Shown here in pieces: positions 9,639-18,184 of a stretch of 64,000 nucleotides of DNA. The notes under the pieces are model-generated. The model did not search any database. It was not told the DNA's origin and saw nothing but the letters and a program-made list of their open reading frames with translations. How positions within the stretch are numbered: the first letter of the stretch is position 1; each line of letters begins with the position of its first letter. A program made the position numbers and the translations under genes. The stretch is from Shewanella polaris (GTDB lineage Bacteria > Pseudomonadota > Gammaproteobacteria > Enterobacterales > Shewanellaceae). Location: NCBI RefSeq assembly GCF_006385555.1, contig NZ_CP041036.1:4030001-4094000 (forward strand). The letters are read 5' to 3'.

Positions 9639-10567
9639 TAGCGTGCTCCTTTTACTGATGAATTGGTTACGGCGTGAGTCACTTGTTCCATTCCTTCAAA
9701 AAAACCTTCCAGCTTAGCCATTTCAGCTGGCACCACAGACACTTGAGATTCGGATAGAATTTTGCCCACTTGCCCAATAAACTGTTCTTTGAGCAACATG
9801 TTCATCGCATCATTACCACCATTGATGGTCAATGCCTTACAAATCATTGCCATGCCTTCTGCTTTGGCATTAGCAACTATTGAAATTTGTTGTCCGGTAC
9901 CGATTGCTTCGTTAATTCGTTTTTGCTTTTGGCCTTCAGATAGATTAATCGCCTCTTGACGCTCACCTTGTGACATATTAATCATCGCGGCTTTTTCTGC
10001 ATTAGCTAAGGTAATTTCCGCACGTTTACGACGCTCAGCTTCCATTTGTTTTTCTAAGGTGTGAATAACATTACGCGATGGCGTAATATTTTTAATTTCG
10101 TAACGTAACACCTTAATTCCCCATGGATCAGAGGCTTTATCAATCTCACGGACTATCGACTCATTCAAACTGTCACGTTCTGAAAATGTTTGTGATAAGG
10201 TCAATTTACCAATTTCAGAGCGCATTGTTGTTTGAGCCAGATTTACCGCCGCACGACGATAATTTTCGATACCATAACTGGCCAATTTACCATCCATCAC
10301 TTTAAGGTAGACTAAACCGTCAACTTCTAATTGGGTGTTATCCTTTGAAATACAACTCTGTGGCGGAACATCAAGCACTTCTTCACGAGTGTCGTGTCGA
10401 TAAGAAACACGATCAACAAAAGGAACCAGAAAATGAAAACCTGGCTGTAACACAACACGAAACTTACCCAGACGCTCAATCACATGCACTTCACGCATTG
10501 GCACAATTAACATGAGTTTGTACAAAATAAACATTACAAATAAAAAAACGATTGTTAACACAAACAT
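9638..10567 (-). CDS. SPFH/Band 7 membrane protein (paraslipin, QmcA-like), proximal copy
   Basis: This 309-residue protein has the same plan as its downstream neighbour: an N-terminal membrane helix (residues 2-24), a Band 7 domain (VHVIERLGKFRVVLQPGFHF ... PPQSCISKDNTQLEVDGLVYLKV), and a charged helical tail with LSEGQKQKRINEAIG-type repeats. It resembles E. coli QmcA and paraslipins. AAGGGAG precedes the ATG. The two tandem copies share most conserved motifs but differ clearly in their tails, so the duplication is old. The gene lies 123 bases downstream of the NfeD gene. The role is probably inner-membrane organisation or quality control; no direct substrate can be named. Confidence 0.92.
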   Translation of the reverse strand: MFVLTIVFLFVMFILYKLMLIVPMREVHVIERLGKFRVVLQPGFHFLVPFVDRVSYRHDTREEVLDVPPQSCISKDNTQLEVDGLVYLKVMDGKLASYGIENYRRAAVNLAQTTMRSEIGKLTLSQTFSERDSLNESIVREIDKASDPWGIKVLRYEIKNITPSRNVIHTLEKQMEAERRKRAEITLANAEKAAMINMSQGERQEAINLSEGQKQKRINEAIGTGQQISIVANAKAEGMAMICKALTINGGNDAMNMLLKEQFIGQVGKILSESQVSVVPAEMAKLEGFFEGMEQVTHAVTNSSVKGAR

Positions 10568-10690
10568 ATCTACTCCCTTTTAAACTGACTTTCCTAAATA
10601 ACATTGGACGGTAATCACTACCTAATATTCTAATAAAACTATTTTAAAGCATTGATAATAAATTGTTTTTATAATAATACCAGATTATCA

Positions 10691-11164
10691 CTATACCGAA
10701 TCAATAATGGGTTCAACAACAAAAGCAATATTATCCCGACAAATAATTCTCACTTTAGTGCCCTCTTTTATTACTGATCCATCACCCAAAGCGGTCCAAT
10801 CTGAACCTAAACAACTAATTCGCCCCGTTTGTTGTCCAGGACCAATGGTTTGTTTAACGATGGCGACTTGGTTATACAAATCGGTTTCTTCGTCGGTATT
10901 ATCAACATGGGAGTCGCCGCCCACTAACCGTTGGGTTATATGACGAAAACTCAGTAATAGTACCATTGAGGCCATAAACCATAATGTCAGGCTTTGTACC
11001 AATCCATCGATAATGCCAACAGCCAGTGCAGATGCGACAAGAAGGCATGCTGCACCTAATAAAATCACAATACCACCCGGAATAATTATTTCCGCTAACA
11101 TCAACAACAGTCCTAGCACTAGCCAAACAGTGAGCGGGTTTGAAAGCTCCATATACTCCCCCAT
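10691..11164 (-). CDS. NfeD-family membrane protein
   Basis: This short NfeD protein of 157 residues lacks the ClpP-like protease domain of long NfeD forms. It shows hydrophobic helices near residues 9-25, 30-50 and 56-75 and a C-terminal OB-fold domain (about 90-150: NQVAIVKQTIGPGQQTGRISCLGSDWTALGD). NfeD proteins are nearly always encoded beside SPFH proteins and are thought to act with them in the membrane, as here with two SPFH genes downstream. An alternative start four codons on (MELSNPL) is preceded by GGGGAG, but spacing is short, so I keep the upstream ATG with reservation. Confidence 0.88.
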   Translation of the reverse strand: MGEYMELSNPLTVWLVLGLLLMLAEIIIPGGIVILLGAACLLVASALAVGIIDGLVQSLTLWFMASMVLLLSFRHITQRLVGGDSHVDNTDEETDLYNQVAIVKQTIGPGQQTGRISCLGSDWTALGDGSVIKEGTKVRIICRDNIAFVVEPIIDSV

Positions 11165-11614
11165 AATATGAGAATGTCCTTTAATTCACTATAACATCTT
11201 TATTTATTAATGCGACATATTATGTCAAACATGCACATTATGTTCTGCGTTATAAACGCTTGATCGACTTACATGATCTAAACAGTGCGTCATTATTAAT
11301 GACGCCGACATTTTCGTTAAGTGATACAGGATATTTACCCACATTTATAACATAACAGAGCCAGCATTAGTCGTTATGCATTGCATCACATTGACAATTT
11401 ATATACTCGCGTTAGCGATTATATCGACCATGAAAACAATGAAATCGTCACATTCTTAACAGTTTTAATTGTGATCTAGCAAAATATTGAATATATTGCG
11501 CCCATTGTGCATGATCCAGAATAATAGATCGCAAAGTTGTACTCGATCGATTTAAAATTTACGCCTAAACTGTCACTACTGATCAACCTGAATACTTAAT
11601 TAACCGGAAGAAAC
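11165..11614. other. Intergenic region upstream of divergent NfeD operon and Tsx-like gene
   Basis: This AT-rich, 450-base region carries no credible gene. It contains a 13-base inverted repeat GACATA-T-TATGTC at 11214-11226, close to the NfeD start, and a half CRP-like sequence TTGTGATCTAG near 11470 on the Tsx side. Both could be regulatory, but neither is a complete known consensus. Confidence 0.45.
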
Positions 11615-12367
11615 ATGAAAAGAATCTACCTTTTAGCGACACTTATCCTCTCACCAAATGTTTTTGCTGACGATTTAGTTCAATGGTGGGATGTTAGCGC
11701 GACTGTCTTGCATGGTGAAAACTATGACTTAGCACCATCAGAAAGACAAACAACGATTACCCTAGAAACAGCTGGTGCCTGGAAGTATGGCGATTGGTTT
11801 GTATTTCAAGATTTTATTAATTTTAATGGTAATAATAACGGTGTTGATAGCACAAATTATGGTGAAATTTCACCTCGGTTTAGTGCGAGTAAAATATTGG
11901 GTCAGCCTGTTAGCTTTGGTGCGGTAAAAGATGTCTCTTTAGCACTCACTTACGAAGAAGGTGAAGGCCCTGTTAACAGTATGCTTTATGGTATCGGTTT
12001 AGACTTTGACGTGCCATTTTTTAGCTACTTACAACTGAACACATACCGTCGTGACGCTATTAGTAGTGGCAACAACAGCGATGGTTGGCAGTTTACTCCA
12101 GTATTTAGAATCGACGTGCCAGTGGGCAATGCCAATATTATTATCGATGGCTATATTGATTGGGTATTTTCTGCAGACAACAACGGCTATGACGAAAACC
12201 TACACTTTAATCCGCAAATAAAATATGACTTAGGCAAATCATTATTTGGCGATCACAAACAAAACAAGCTGTTAGTGGGTATTGAATATGATTATTGGCA
12301 AAGTAAATATGGTGTTGCGGGCATTGACCAAAGTACCTACTCAATCATTGCGAAATATCATTTCTAA
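11615..12367 (+). CDS. Tsx-like outer-membrane nucleoside channel
   Basis: The 250-residue precursor has an 18-residue signal peptide (MKRIYLLATLILSPNVFA). The mature barrel starts DDLVQWWDVSATVLHG and ends in the phenylalanine expected of an outer-membrane protein (YSIIAKYHF). The nucleoside-specific channel (Tsx/OmpK) family is recognised from the WWDxSxTxLxG start, the YGDWFVFQDFINF strand and the EISPRFSASKI segment. It probably lets nucleosides cross the outer membrane. The convergent neighbour is uridine phosphorylase, and a nucleoside hydrolase lies 3.8 kb away, so a nucleoside-salvage role fits. A CRP/CytR-type control would be expected from E. coli, but I see only a weak half-site upstream. 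Confidence 0.88.
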   Translation: MKRIYLLATLILSPNVFADDLVQWWDVSATVLHGENYDLAPSERQTTITLETAGAWKYGDWFVFQDFINFNGNNNGVDSTNYGEISPRFSASKILGQPVSFGAVKDVSLALTYEEGEGPVNSMLYGIGLDFDVPFFSYLQLNTYRRDAISSGNNSDGWQFTPVFRIDVPVGNANIIIDGYIDWVFSADNNGYDENLHFNPQIKYDLGKSLFGDHKQNKLLVGIEYDYWQSKYGVAGIDQSTYSIIAKYHF

Positions 12368-12398
12368 TCTAGGCTGCCCCTTATAAAAATTAGATAAC

Positions 12399-12424
12399 AA
12401 AAAAGGTGCCTAGGCACCTTTTTT
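12399..12424. terminator. Bidirectional terminator between tsx-like gene and udp
   Basis: AAAAAAGGTGCC and GGCACCTTTTTT pair with only TA between them, which gives a strong hairpin with U-tracts in both directions. Confidence 0.92.
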
Positions 12425-12495
12425 AATGTTTACGTGTTAACTCAATCTGTTATAACAAAATCGCTTGTTAAAATATGATGGCCAACAGCATGAGT

Positions 12496-13254
12496 TTACG
12501 CTAGCAATTTTTTCGCTGCTGCGACAACAATAGACACTGCACTAACTTCAGTTTTCTTCATTGTAGCTTCATCAGGAATTTCTTGCTCGGTACGGTTTAC
12601 AATAACACCCGCTACACACGCTGCACGCCAACCTTGAGTTGCACACATAGTAAATAGTGTTGATGATTCCATTTCATAGTTCAGCACGCCCATTGCTTGC
12701 CATTCTTTCATTGAACCAACAAAGCGCTGAGTTACGCGACCAGAAACAGTATCGTAACGTTCTTGGCCTGGATAGAAGGTGTCAGAAGAGGCAGTAATAC
12801 CGATATGTGGCTCTATGCCTGCATCTCTACACGCAGCAACCATTGCTGTAGTACAAACAAAATCAGCAGCAGCAGGAAACTCTAACGGAGCAAAGTGCAA
12901 ACTGGCACCGTCTAAACGCACTGATGCGTGAGTGACAATGACATCACCCACATTCACATGTGGTTGAATTGAACCCGTTGTACCGACACGCAAAAAAGTT
13001 CGCACACCCAGTTGTGCTAACTCTTCTACTGCAATAGATGTTGATGGTCCGCCGATCCCCGTTGAACAAACAACAACAGGTTTGCCATCGATATAAGCTA
13101 AATAGCTGGTGTATTCACGATGGCTGGCTAAGAACGTTGCGTTGTCCATTAGCTCGGCAATACGCTTAACACGTTCTGGATCACCAGGTACGATTGCTAA
13201 GGTAGCGCCATCTAACATTTTTTTAGTTAATCCTAAGTGAAATACATCGGACAT
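12496..13254 (-). CDS. udp: Uridine phosphorylase
   Basis: This 252-residue cytoplasmic enzyme splits uridine with phosphate into uracil and ribose-1-phosphate. It is almost colinear with E. coli Udp: start [26 protein letters not shown], phosphate-binding [18 protein letters not shown], substrate-binding [26 protein letters not shown] and a C-terminal [15 protein letters not shown] lies ahead of the ATG. It converges on the Tsx-like channel gene, so uptake and breakdown of nucleosides are encoded together. Upstream, two CRP-like sequences can be seen on this side, near 13328-13343 (ending ATCACA) and 13481-13496 (GTGATTTACATCA). In E. coli, udp is under CRP and CytR control. Confidence 0.96.
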   Translation of the reverse strand: MSDVFHLGLTKKMLDGATLAIVPGDPERVKRIAELMDNATFLASHREYTSYLAYIDGKPVVVCSTGIGGPSTSIAVEELAQLGVRTFLRVGTTGSIQPHVNVGDVIVTHASVRLDGASLHFAPLEFPAAADFVCTTAMVAACRDAGIEPHIGITASSDTFYPGQERYDTVSGRVTQRFVGSMKEWQAMGVLNYEMESSTLFTMCATQGWRAACVAGVIVNRTEQEIPDEATMKKTEVSAVSIVVAAAKKLLA

Positions 13255-13543
13255 TATGAAAACCCCTTTCAGTTTTGAATATTAAATTCTTATAATCCAG
13301 ACTTTAACTGAGTCTTTAGGCGCATAAGGTTAACTTGATCACATATAAATTCATAATAGTTAATATGCTTTCGTTAAATTATTACTAATATATGTCAAAA
13401 TCCCACCAAATACACAGCTTTCAGCATAGTTGAGAGGGAGTAAAAACAACAAGCTATTTATCTAAATCAAAAACGATTAACGTGATTTACATCAAATTAA
13501 CCTTAACAAATTTGGGTGGGGTATTAGTCATACCGTTAATAAC
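13255..13543. other. Upstream region of udp with CRP-like half-symmetric sites
   Basis: No gene is visible. Two sequences partly match the TGTGA-N6-TCACA consensus: GGTTAACTTGATCACA (13328-13343) and CGTGATTTACATCAAA (13481-13496). An AGACT-N7-AGTCT inverted repeat lies within about 70 bases of the udp start. A minus-strand terminator for the decarboxylase gene closes the region at 13544-13570. Confidence 0.4.
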
Positions 13544-13570
13544 AAAAAAGGACGCTAAGCGTCCTTTTTT
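13544..13570 (-). terminator. Terminator of the PLP decarboxylase gene
   Basis: AAAAAAGGACGC and GCGTCCTTTTTT pair around TAA, 17 bases past the stop codon of the minus-strand gene. Confidence 0.9.
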
Positions 13571-13586
13571 ACTCAATACTGATGAA

Positions 13587-14762
13587 TTACAAGTAATAAT
13601 CTTTTAACGGTGGGAAACCATTAAAACATACTGCTGAGTATGTAGTGGTATAAGCACCAGCAGTTAACCAGTACAAACGATCGCCAATGGCTAAATCGAC
13701 CGGCAAACCATAGCTGTAATGTTCATACATAATATCAGCGCTGTCGCAGGTTGGGCCGGCAATAACACACTTATCTAACTCGCCTTTACGCTCAGTGTAG
13801 ATAGGAAACTTAATCGCTTCATCCATGGTTTCAATCAAACCTGAGAACTTACCTACATCAGTAAATACCCAGCGCTCTAACGCTGTGTGTGATTTACGCG
13901 AAATTAATACCACTTCAGATACAAGTACACCGGCATTTGAAAGTAATGAACGACCAGGTTCTAGAATGATTTCAGGTAATTCATCACCAAAATCTTCTTC
14001 CAAGAAATGTTTAATCTGCTGTGCATAAACACCCAGTTCATTGGTTTTGTCTATATAGTTGGCAGGAAAACCACCACCTAGATTGATCATCTTTAACACA
14101 ATGCCATGTTCTTCTTTTAAACGGTCGTAAATACTTTTCACTTTACCGATGGCAGAATCCCACGCACCGATATCACGTTGCTGTGAACCGACATGGAATG
14201 AAATACCATGTGGTTGTAAGCCTAACTCTTTAGCCAATACTAATAAGTCGTATGCCATTTCATTTTGACAGCCAAACTTACGTGATAAAGGCCAATCAGC
14301 GGTATGTGTGCCTTCAGTTAAAATACGTAAGTACACTTTTGAACCTGGAGCTTCTTCAGCAATCATGCGTAAATCAGCTTCAGAATCTGAAGCATACATG
14401 CGCACACCTTGTTGATAGAACGAACGCACATCTACACGTTTCTTGATGGTGTTACCATAGCTAACACGATCAGTTGAAACACCTATAGACGTTACCATTT
14501 CAAGTTCGTAAATAGAGGCTATGTCAAAGTTTGAACCTTTATCTCGCAATAAGGTTAAAATCTCTTTGGCCGGATTTGCCTTAACCGCATAATAGATATT
14601 GGCGAAAGGAAAATTGTTAACCATATCATCGTATTGTTTCGCAACGATTTGGGTGTCAATAACTACAAATGGTGTTGGCTTATCTTTAGCAAATGCTTCA
14701 ATGCGGTCAAACGTGTCCTTGTCATAATAATCTGCAACATCAATCGATTGAAATTGGCTCAT
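13587..14762 (-). CDS. Ornithine/lysine/arginine decarboxylase, alanine-racemase-fold type
   Basis: This 391-residue PLP enzyme belongs to the fold-III decarboxylases, which resemble eukaryotic ornithine decarboxylase rather than enterobacterial SpeC. The PLP lysine is in YYAVKANP (K61). SFHVGSQ, GGGFP, ILEPGRS and the catalytic-cysteine motif GPTCDSAD (C339) follow in standard order, and the end is GAYTTTYSAVCFNGF. It should decarboxylate ornithine (or lysine) to putrescine (or cadaverine). The ATG at 14762 (MSQFQSIDVADYYDKDTFDRI) is preceded by GGAGG; an ATG 20 codons upstream has no ribosome site. The gene is monocistronic with a strong terminator. Substrate choice between ornithine and lysine cannot be settled by eye. 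Confidence 0.9.
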   Translation of the reverse strand: MSQFQSIDVADYYDKDTFDRIEAFAKDKPTPFVVIDTQIVAKQYDDMVNNFPFANIYYAVKANPAKEILTLLRDKGSNFDIASIYELEMVTSIGVSTDRVSYGNTIKKRVDVRSFYQQGVRMYASDSEADLRMIAEEAPGSKVYLRILTEGTHTADWPLSRKFGCQNEMAYDLLVLAKELGLQPHGISFHVGSQQRDIGAWDSAIGKVKSIYDRLKEEHGIVLKMINLGGGFPANYIDKTNELGVYAQQIKHFLEEDFGDELPEIILEPGRSLLSNAGVLVSEVVLISRKSHTALERWVFTDVGKFSGLIETMDEAIKFPIYTERKGELDKCVIAGPTCDSADIMYEHYSYGLPVDLAIGDRLYWLTAGAYTTTYSAVCFNGFPPLKDYYL

Positions 14763-15119
14763 TAGGCCGGTGCCTCCAGTTAGTGGGGTGATAAAAGTGT
14801 TATTACGAATCTGTAAGAACACGCGCAGTAAACGATATTTTCAAACAATACGCAATGAGTTTTTATGCAAAAAGTTTACTTTTTTATTCTTCAATAAAAT
14901 TCTGTGACGTTCTGCATATTATCTACTTAATTACCCGTATCAATAATTCGCCTATCCGCAATAAAGTATAGACATCAACAATAAAAATGCGCGTTAAGTT
15001 GATAAAAAATATTTTCAGCTTAATGACTCTTAACTGCAGGCTAAGATTTTCCCCTATGTGTAAAAAGTTGTTATCATCCAAATTGATAACAACTAAAAAT
15101 GCTTCAACAAGGAATATAG
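14763..15119. other. Intergenic region between divergent decarboxylase and MscS genes
   Basis: These 357 bases are AT-rich and hold no credible gene. The notable element is a perfect inverted repeat at 15066-15094, described separately, 26 bases before the MscS start codon. The GGAGG ribosome site of the decarboxylase sits at the left end on the minus strand. Confidence 0.5.
15066..15094. promoter_or_regulatory. Perfect 11-bp inverted repeat upstream of mscS-like gene
   Basis: AGTTGTTATCA and TGATAACAACT are exact reverse complements separated by seven bases. There is no following T-run, and the repeat lies just before the ribosome site of the channel gene. It fits an operator (arms contain TGTTATCA) or a 5'-leader hairpin better than a terminator. 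Confidence 0.55.
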
Positions 15120-15953
15120 ATGAACGAACCCAGTTTAGATCAAGAGCTCCAACAACTACAAAATGTCTATAGCGTCATCACTGAGTTTGTTGTTGAGTAC
15201 AGCTTTCAAATTGCTGGTGCACTTATTATTTTCTTATTGGGGCTTTGGGTTGCTAACAAAGCCGCCAACATTGTCGCCGCACAACTAAAAAAGCATAACA
15301 TTGATATCACCCTCAGTAACTTTGCCTCCAACTTAATTAAAATCATTATTATTGTGATGGTCGTAGTGATCTGTTTAGGTAAACTTGGTATTAGCGTGAC
15401 ACCTATGGTTGCCGCTATTGGCGCCGCTTCACTCGGTGCAGGCTTAGCATTACAAGGTATGTTATCTAACTATGCAGCTGGTATAACGATTATTGTGACT
15501 CGTCCGTTTGTGGTTGGAAACACCATTGAAGTAAAGGATGTCAGCGGCGTAGTGGAAGTCATTAAACTAGGGCAAACCATTTTAACCAATGAAGAAGGCG
15601 AACAAATCAGTATCCCCAATAAGCACATTGTCGGGGAGATTTTACATAACTCATTTGCTTATAAACTGGTTGAAAACAAATTTAATATTGATTATCAAAC
15701 TGATGCTGATCATGTTATCCAATTAGTTAATGACGTACTTGCTGCAGCTCCTGCAATTTATAAAGACAAGAAACCATTGGTAGGAATCAATGGGTTTAAT
15801 TCTATCGGCATGGAAATAGGCGTGCGTTATTGGGTGCCTACAACAAGTTATTTTGAGGAAAAGTATCAAACCAACCTAGCTATTATTAAAGCGCTAACGG
15901 CAGCAAACATAACTATTCCTTGTCCAGTAAAGGAAATTCATTTACAACACTAA
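15120..15953 (+). CDS. Small-conductance mechanosensitive channel (MscS type)
   Basis: This 277-residue inner-membrane protein is the size of E. coli MscS (286). Three hydrophobic helices lie near residues 27-48, 60-84 and 90-118. The third is the glycine/alanine-rich pore helix (AAIGAASLGAGLALQGMLSNYAAGITIIVTRPF) and leads into a beta domain (VGNTIEVKDVSGVVEVI ... ISIPNKHIVGEIL). The channel opens on membrane tension to release solutes after osmotic downshift. AAGGAA precedes the ATG. The gene is single, with an inverted repeat just upstream. A larger MscS homologue is encoded at 44.0-45.7 kb, so the strain has at least two. Confidence 0.92.
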   Translation: MNEPSLDQELQQLQNVYSVITEFVVEYSFQIAGALIIFLLGLWVANKAANIVAAQLKKHNIDITLSNFASNLIKIIIIVMVVVICLGKLGISVTPMVAAIGAASLGAGLALQGMLSNYAAGITIIVTRPFVVGNTIEVKDVSGVVEVIKLGQTILTNEEGEQISIPNKHIVGEILHNSFAYKLVENKFNIDYQTDADHVIQLVNDVLAAAPAIYKDKKPLVGINGFNSIGMEIGVRYWVPTTSYFEEKYQTNLAIIKALTAANITIPCPVKEIHLQH

Positions 15954-16123
15954 TCTTCAAGGGTGTAATATTTCTAGTGTTAATAGTCCTGCCCTCATAA
16001 CGTTAGCTTATATGGGGGGCAGTAAAATCTATCACGGTCCTTTAACGGCAGCTACCTTAAGCATAAAACCATCATCAAACATACTGTTATGAGTAAATTT
16101 GTCGTTATTCTGCCTAATTTTGA

Positions 16124-17098
16124 CTATTTTAAACTAGCAGCATATTCAATAATACTGCTTCGATATAATGCTAGTAACTCAGTATCGTTCACCGCAACGC
16201 CAACTTTTTGTGGTGTTTTATCCTTCCATGCATCATGCGGATAAATACGGCTACCACATTTCTGAATAGTCATTCCTTCAGCTACGCCATCGGTAACAAC
16301 CCTTATTGGTCCTTCTCTAAGAGTGAACAATGCAGGATTAATCACATAGGCAATAGCCGATGGGTCATGCACATGGCAAGCTTCTAAGCCCACTGTCTCA
16401 CTATAAAACCTCAAATAATAACGACTGATATTCCAGATAAATTGCCCAACTTCGCCTGCATCATCACGCAATTGGTCAAGGTACTCGCGGGTAAAAAAGC
16501 TTTGCTCGGTCACATCCAAACCAATTACCACCACAGGCCAAGAGGCAGTGAGCACAATGTCTGCAGCATGAGGATCATCATGAATATTTGCTTCTGCAAA
16601 CGGAGTCACATTACCGTGGTGATTATTCTCACCAAAGGCGCCGCCCATAATAACGACGTCTTTAACCAAATCGACAATACTGGGATCGGCCTGAAGCGCT
16701 AGAGCAAGGTTAGTTAACGGACCAATAGCCACCAAAGTGATTTCCCCAGGCTCAGCCTTCACAGCATCGATGATGTATTGATATGCAGGACGAAGGTCTG
16801 CTTGGCCCTCAACATTTGCAGGTACAATAACATCACCAAGACCTCCTTCACCATGAACAACCACCGTTGGTCCGACTGGAGGTCGAATAATGGGCTGACT
16901 CGCACCAGTAACGACATCGGCTTGTAATTGATATTTCTGCTTAATATAGAGGGCGTTACGGGTCGCATTTTCGATGGTTGCATTGCCATAAACAGTTGTA
17001 ATGGCCTTTAGCTCAATGTCTGGATGCGCTTCGGCAAACAAAATGGCAAATACGTCATCAATTCCGGGATCGGTATCTAATATAATTTTAGTTTTCAT
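16124..17098 (-). CDS. Nucleoside hydrolase (IunH/RihA-like)
   Basis: The chosen start at 17098 gives 324 residues, the usual family length. The N-terminal calcium-binding motif DTDPGIDD (D8, D10, D14, D15) is intact. GPLTNLALAL, VIMGGAFGENNHHGNVTPFAEANIHDDPHAA and the C-terminal HDPSAIAYVI, which carries the catalytic His, follow in the family order. The enzyme hydrolyses the N-glycosidic bond of ribonucleosides to base and ribose. The base preference (pyrimidine or inosine/uridine) is not certain. It lies near udp and the Tsx-like gene, which supports nucleoside scavenging. A 13-codon longer form from an upstream in-frame start is possible but has no resemblance to the family. Confidence 0.92.
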   Translation of the reverse strand: MKTKIILDTDPGIDDVFAILFAEAHPDIELKAITTVYGNATIENATRNALYIKQKYQLQADVVTGASQPIIRPPVGPTVVVHGEGGLGDVIVPANVEGQADLRPAYQYIIDAVKAEPGEITLVAIGPLTNLALALQADPSIVDLVKDVVIMGGAFGENNHHGNVTPFAEANIHDDPHAADIVLTASWPVVVIGLDVTEQSFFTREYLDQLRDDAGEVGQFIWNISRYYLRFYSETVGLEACHVHDPSAIAYVINPALFTLREGPIRVVTDGVAEGMTIQKCGSRIYPHDAWKDKTPQKVGVAVNDTELLALYRSSIIEYAASLK

Positions 17099-17660
17099 GG
17101 GGTTCACTGTCCTACTTAATTTAGTGAATCGGTACACTATAAGGTTTTCCTAAATATCCTGCGGCGATACTCACAGACCCTTCGAAGTAAATCTACAAGA
17201 TTTTCAAAGATGATTAGCAACTGCTACAAACAAACTGAGACTCATTAAAGCCCTTGGCACTATACAAAAATAGCACCGACAGAAGTGTGATTGTTCATCA
17301 AACTTTTATCTGTAAGTGAACATAATGGTTCACTTACACGTGTGCAACTGACTATGGCGAATACATCAGCGATAACGGGGCATTATTAAACAACCAAAGA
17401 TGCTCATTTCAGCATTCAATGAATGAATTCACTCTACAGCTTAGTCTTGCCATCATTTACATTCACTCACCTAAACTAGCTCAATAAGTTAGTTTATTAA
17501 TTGCAAAGCAATGCACTAGTACAATCATTTTGTCTCAGTCATTAATTTATCCTCAGTTCGGGATAATAAACGGTTATAAAATAGACCCAACATTGTCATT
17601 TAGCCTTACATATCCCACCTCCTAAACCGAGTTGAGGTTAATTTACAACATCTCGAAAAA
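17099..17660. other. Intergenic region between nucleoside hydrolase and membrane/XRE genes
   Basis: No credible gene is visible in this stretch. It contains a perfect inverted repeat at 17311-17338 and the loosely matched pair CCTCAGTTCGG / CCGAGTTGAGG about 70 bases apart near 17550-17637. The right end leads into the duplicated operator of the XRE pair. Confidence 0.5.
17311..17338. promoter_or_regulatory. Perfect 11-bp inverted repeat, possible operator
   Basis: TGTAAGTGAAC and GTTCACTTACA are exact reverse complements around ATAATG. There is no T-run, so it is not a typical terminator. It lies about 210 bases upstream of the nucleoside hydrolase start and 430 bases from the membrane/XRE pair. 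It is more likely an operator for the former, but that is inference. Confidence 0.5.
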
Positions 17661-17676
17661 GTAAAGCTTACTTGAC
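17661..17676. promoter_or_regulatory. Operator copy 1 of the XRE pair
   Basis: GTAAAGCTTACTTGAC is an imperfect palindrome matching operator copy 2 at 14 of 16 positions. It overlaps the -35 box of the promoter below. Centre-to-centre distance to copy 2 is 44 bases, about four helical turns. Confidence 0.6.
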
Positions 17677-17699
17677 AAGCATTAATAGATTGTTATAAC
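17672..17699 (+). promoter_or_regulatory. Sigma-70 promoter of the membrane protein/XRE operon
   Basis: A consensus -35 box TTGACA (17672-17677) is followed after 16 bases by TATAAC (17694-17699). The transcript would start near 17706, inside operator copy 2. This is the best-formed promoter I could read in the window. Confidence 0.7.
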
Positions 17700-17704
17700 T
17701 TAAA

Positions 17705-17720
17705 GTCAAGCTTAGTTGAC
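17705..17720. promoter_or_regulatory. Operator copy 2 of the XRE pair
   Basis: GTCAAGCTTAGTTGAC has perfect GTCAA/TTGAC arms and overlaps the expected transcription start. With copy 1 it brackets the promoter, an arrangement typical of autorepression by a small XRE dimer. Confidence 0.65.
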
Positions 17721-17767
17721 ATAATGACAACTAAACCTGACTAATCACGACTAAGGGAATATTGATA

Positions 17768-18184
17768 ATGTCGCCACTAACACGCAATCAAAACTGGAAA
17801 AATACCAACAAACACAATACTGCTCGTTTAGCAAAATGGACCTTAGCTTGGTTGATAAGTATGGCTATCGCTAACTTTGGTCCCCTGTTTATTTGGCAAC
17901 AAGATGTGCTCACCATAGTGACAATTTGCATTAATTTTATTCTTGGTATAGGGATGATTTTAGCTAACCGACGCCAACTACTTGGTTTAGATGAGCTGCA
18001 GCAAAAAATTCAATTAAACGCCATGGGATTAAGCTTAGGCGTAGGATTAATTGTTGGCTTGAGTTATTCAAATTTAGACACAACTAACCTAATAACAGGT
18101 CATGCTGAAATTTCACACTTGGTCATCATCATGGGATTGACTTACCTAGTTGGCATTATTTTGGGTCATAGGAAGTACCAATGA
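17768..18184 (+). CDS. Hypothetical four-helix membrane protein paired with XRE regulator
   Basis: This 138-residue protein has four hydrophobic segments (about residues 25-45, 50-70, 88-106 and 115-135) separated by short loops, including an RRQLLGLDELQQKIQLNA loop in the middle. I do not recognise a specific family. Small membrane proteins next to ~65-residue XRE regulators are common in many bacteria. AAGGGA precedes the ATG at 17768; a TTG two codons earlier is less likely. Its TGA overlaps the ATG of the regulator (ATGA), so the two are translationally coupled and surely act together. The operon is driven by the promoter at 17672-17699. Confidence 0.8.
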   Translation: MSPLTRNQNWKNTNKHNTARLAKWTLAWLISMAIANFGPLFIWQQDVLTIVTICINFILGIGMILANRRQLLGLDELQQKIQLNAMGLSLGVGLIVGLSYSNLDTTNLITGHAEISHLVIIMGLTYLVGIILGHRKYQ

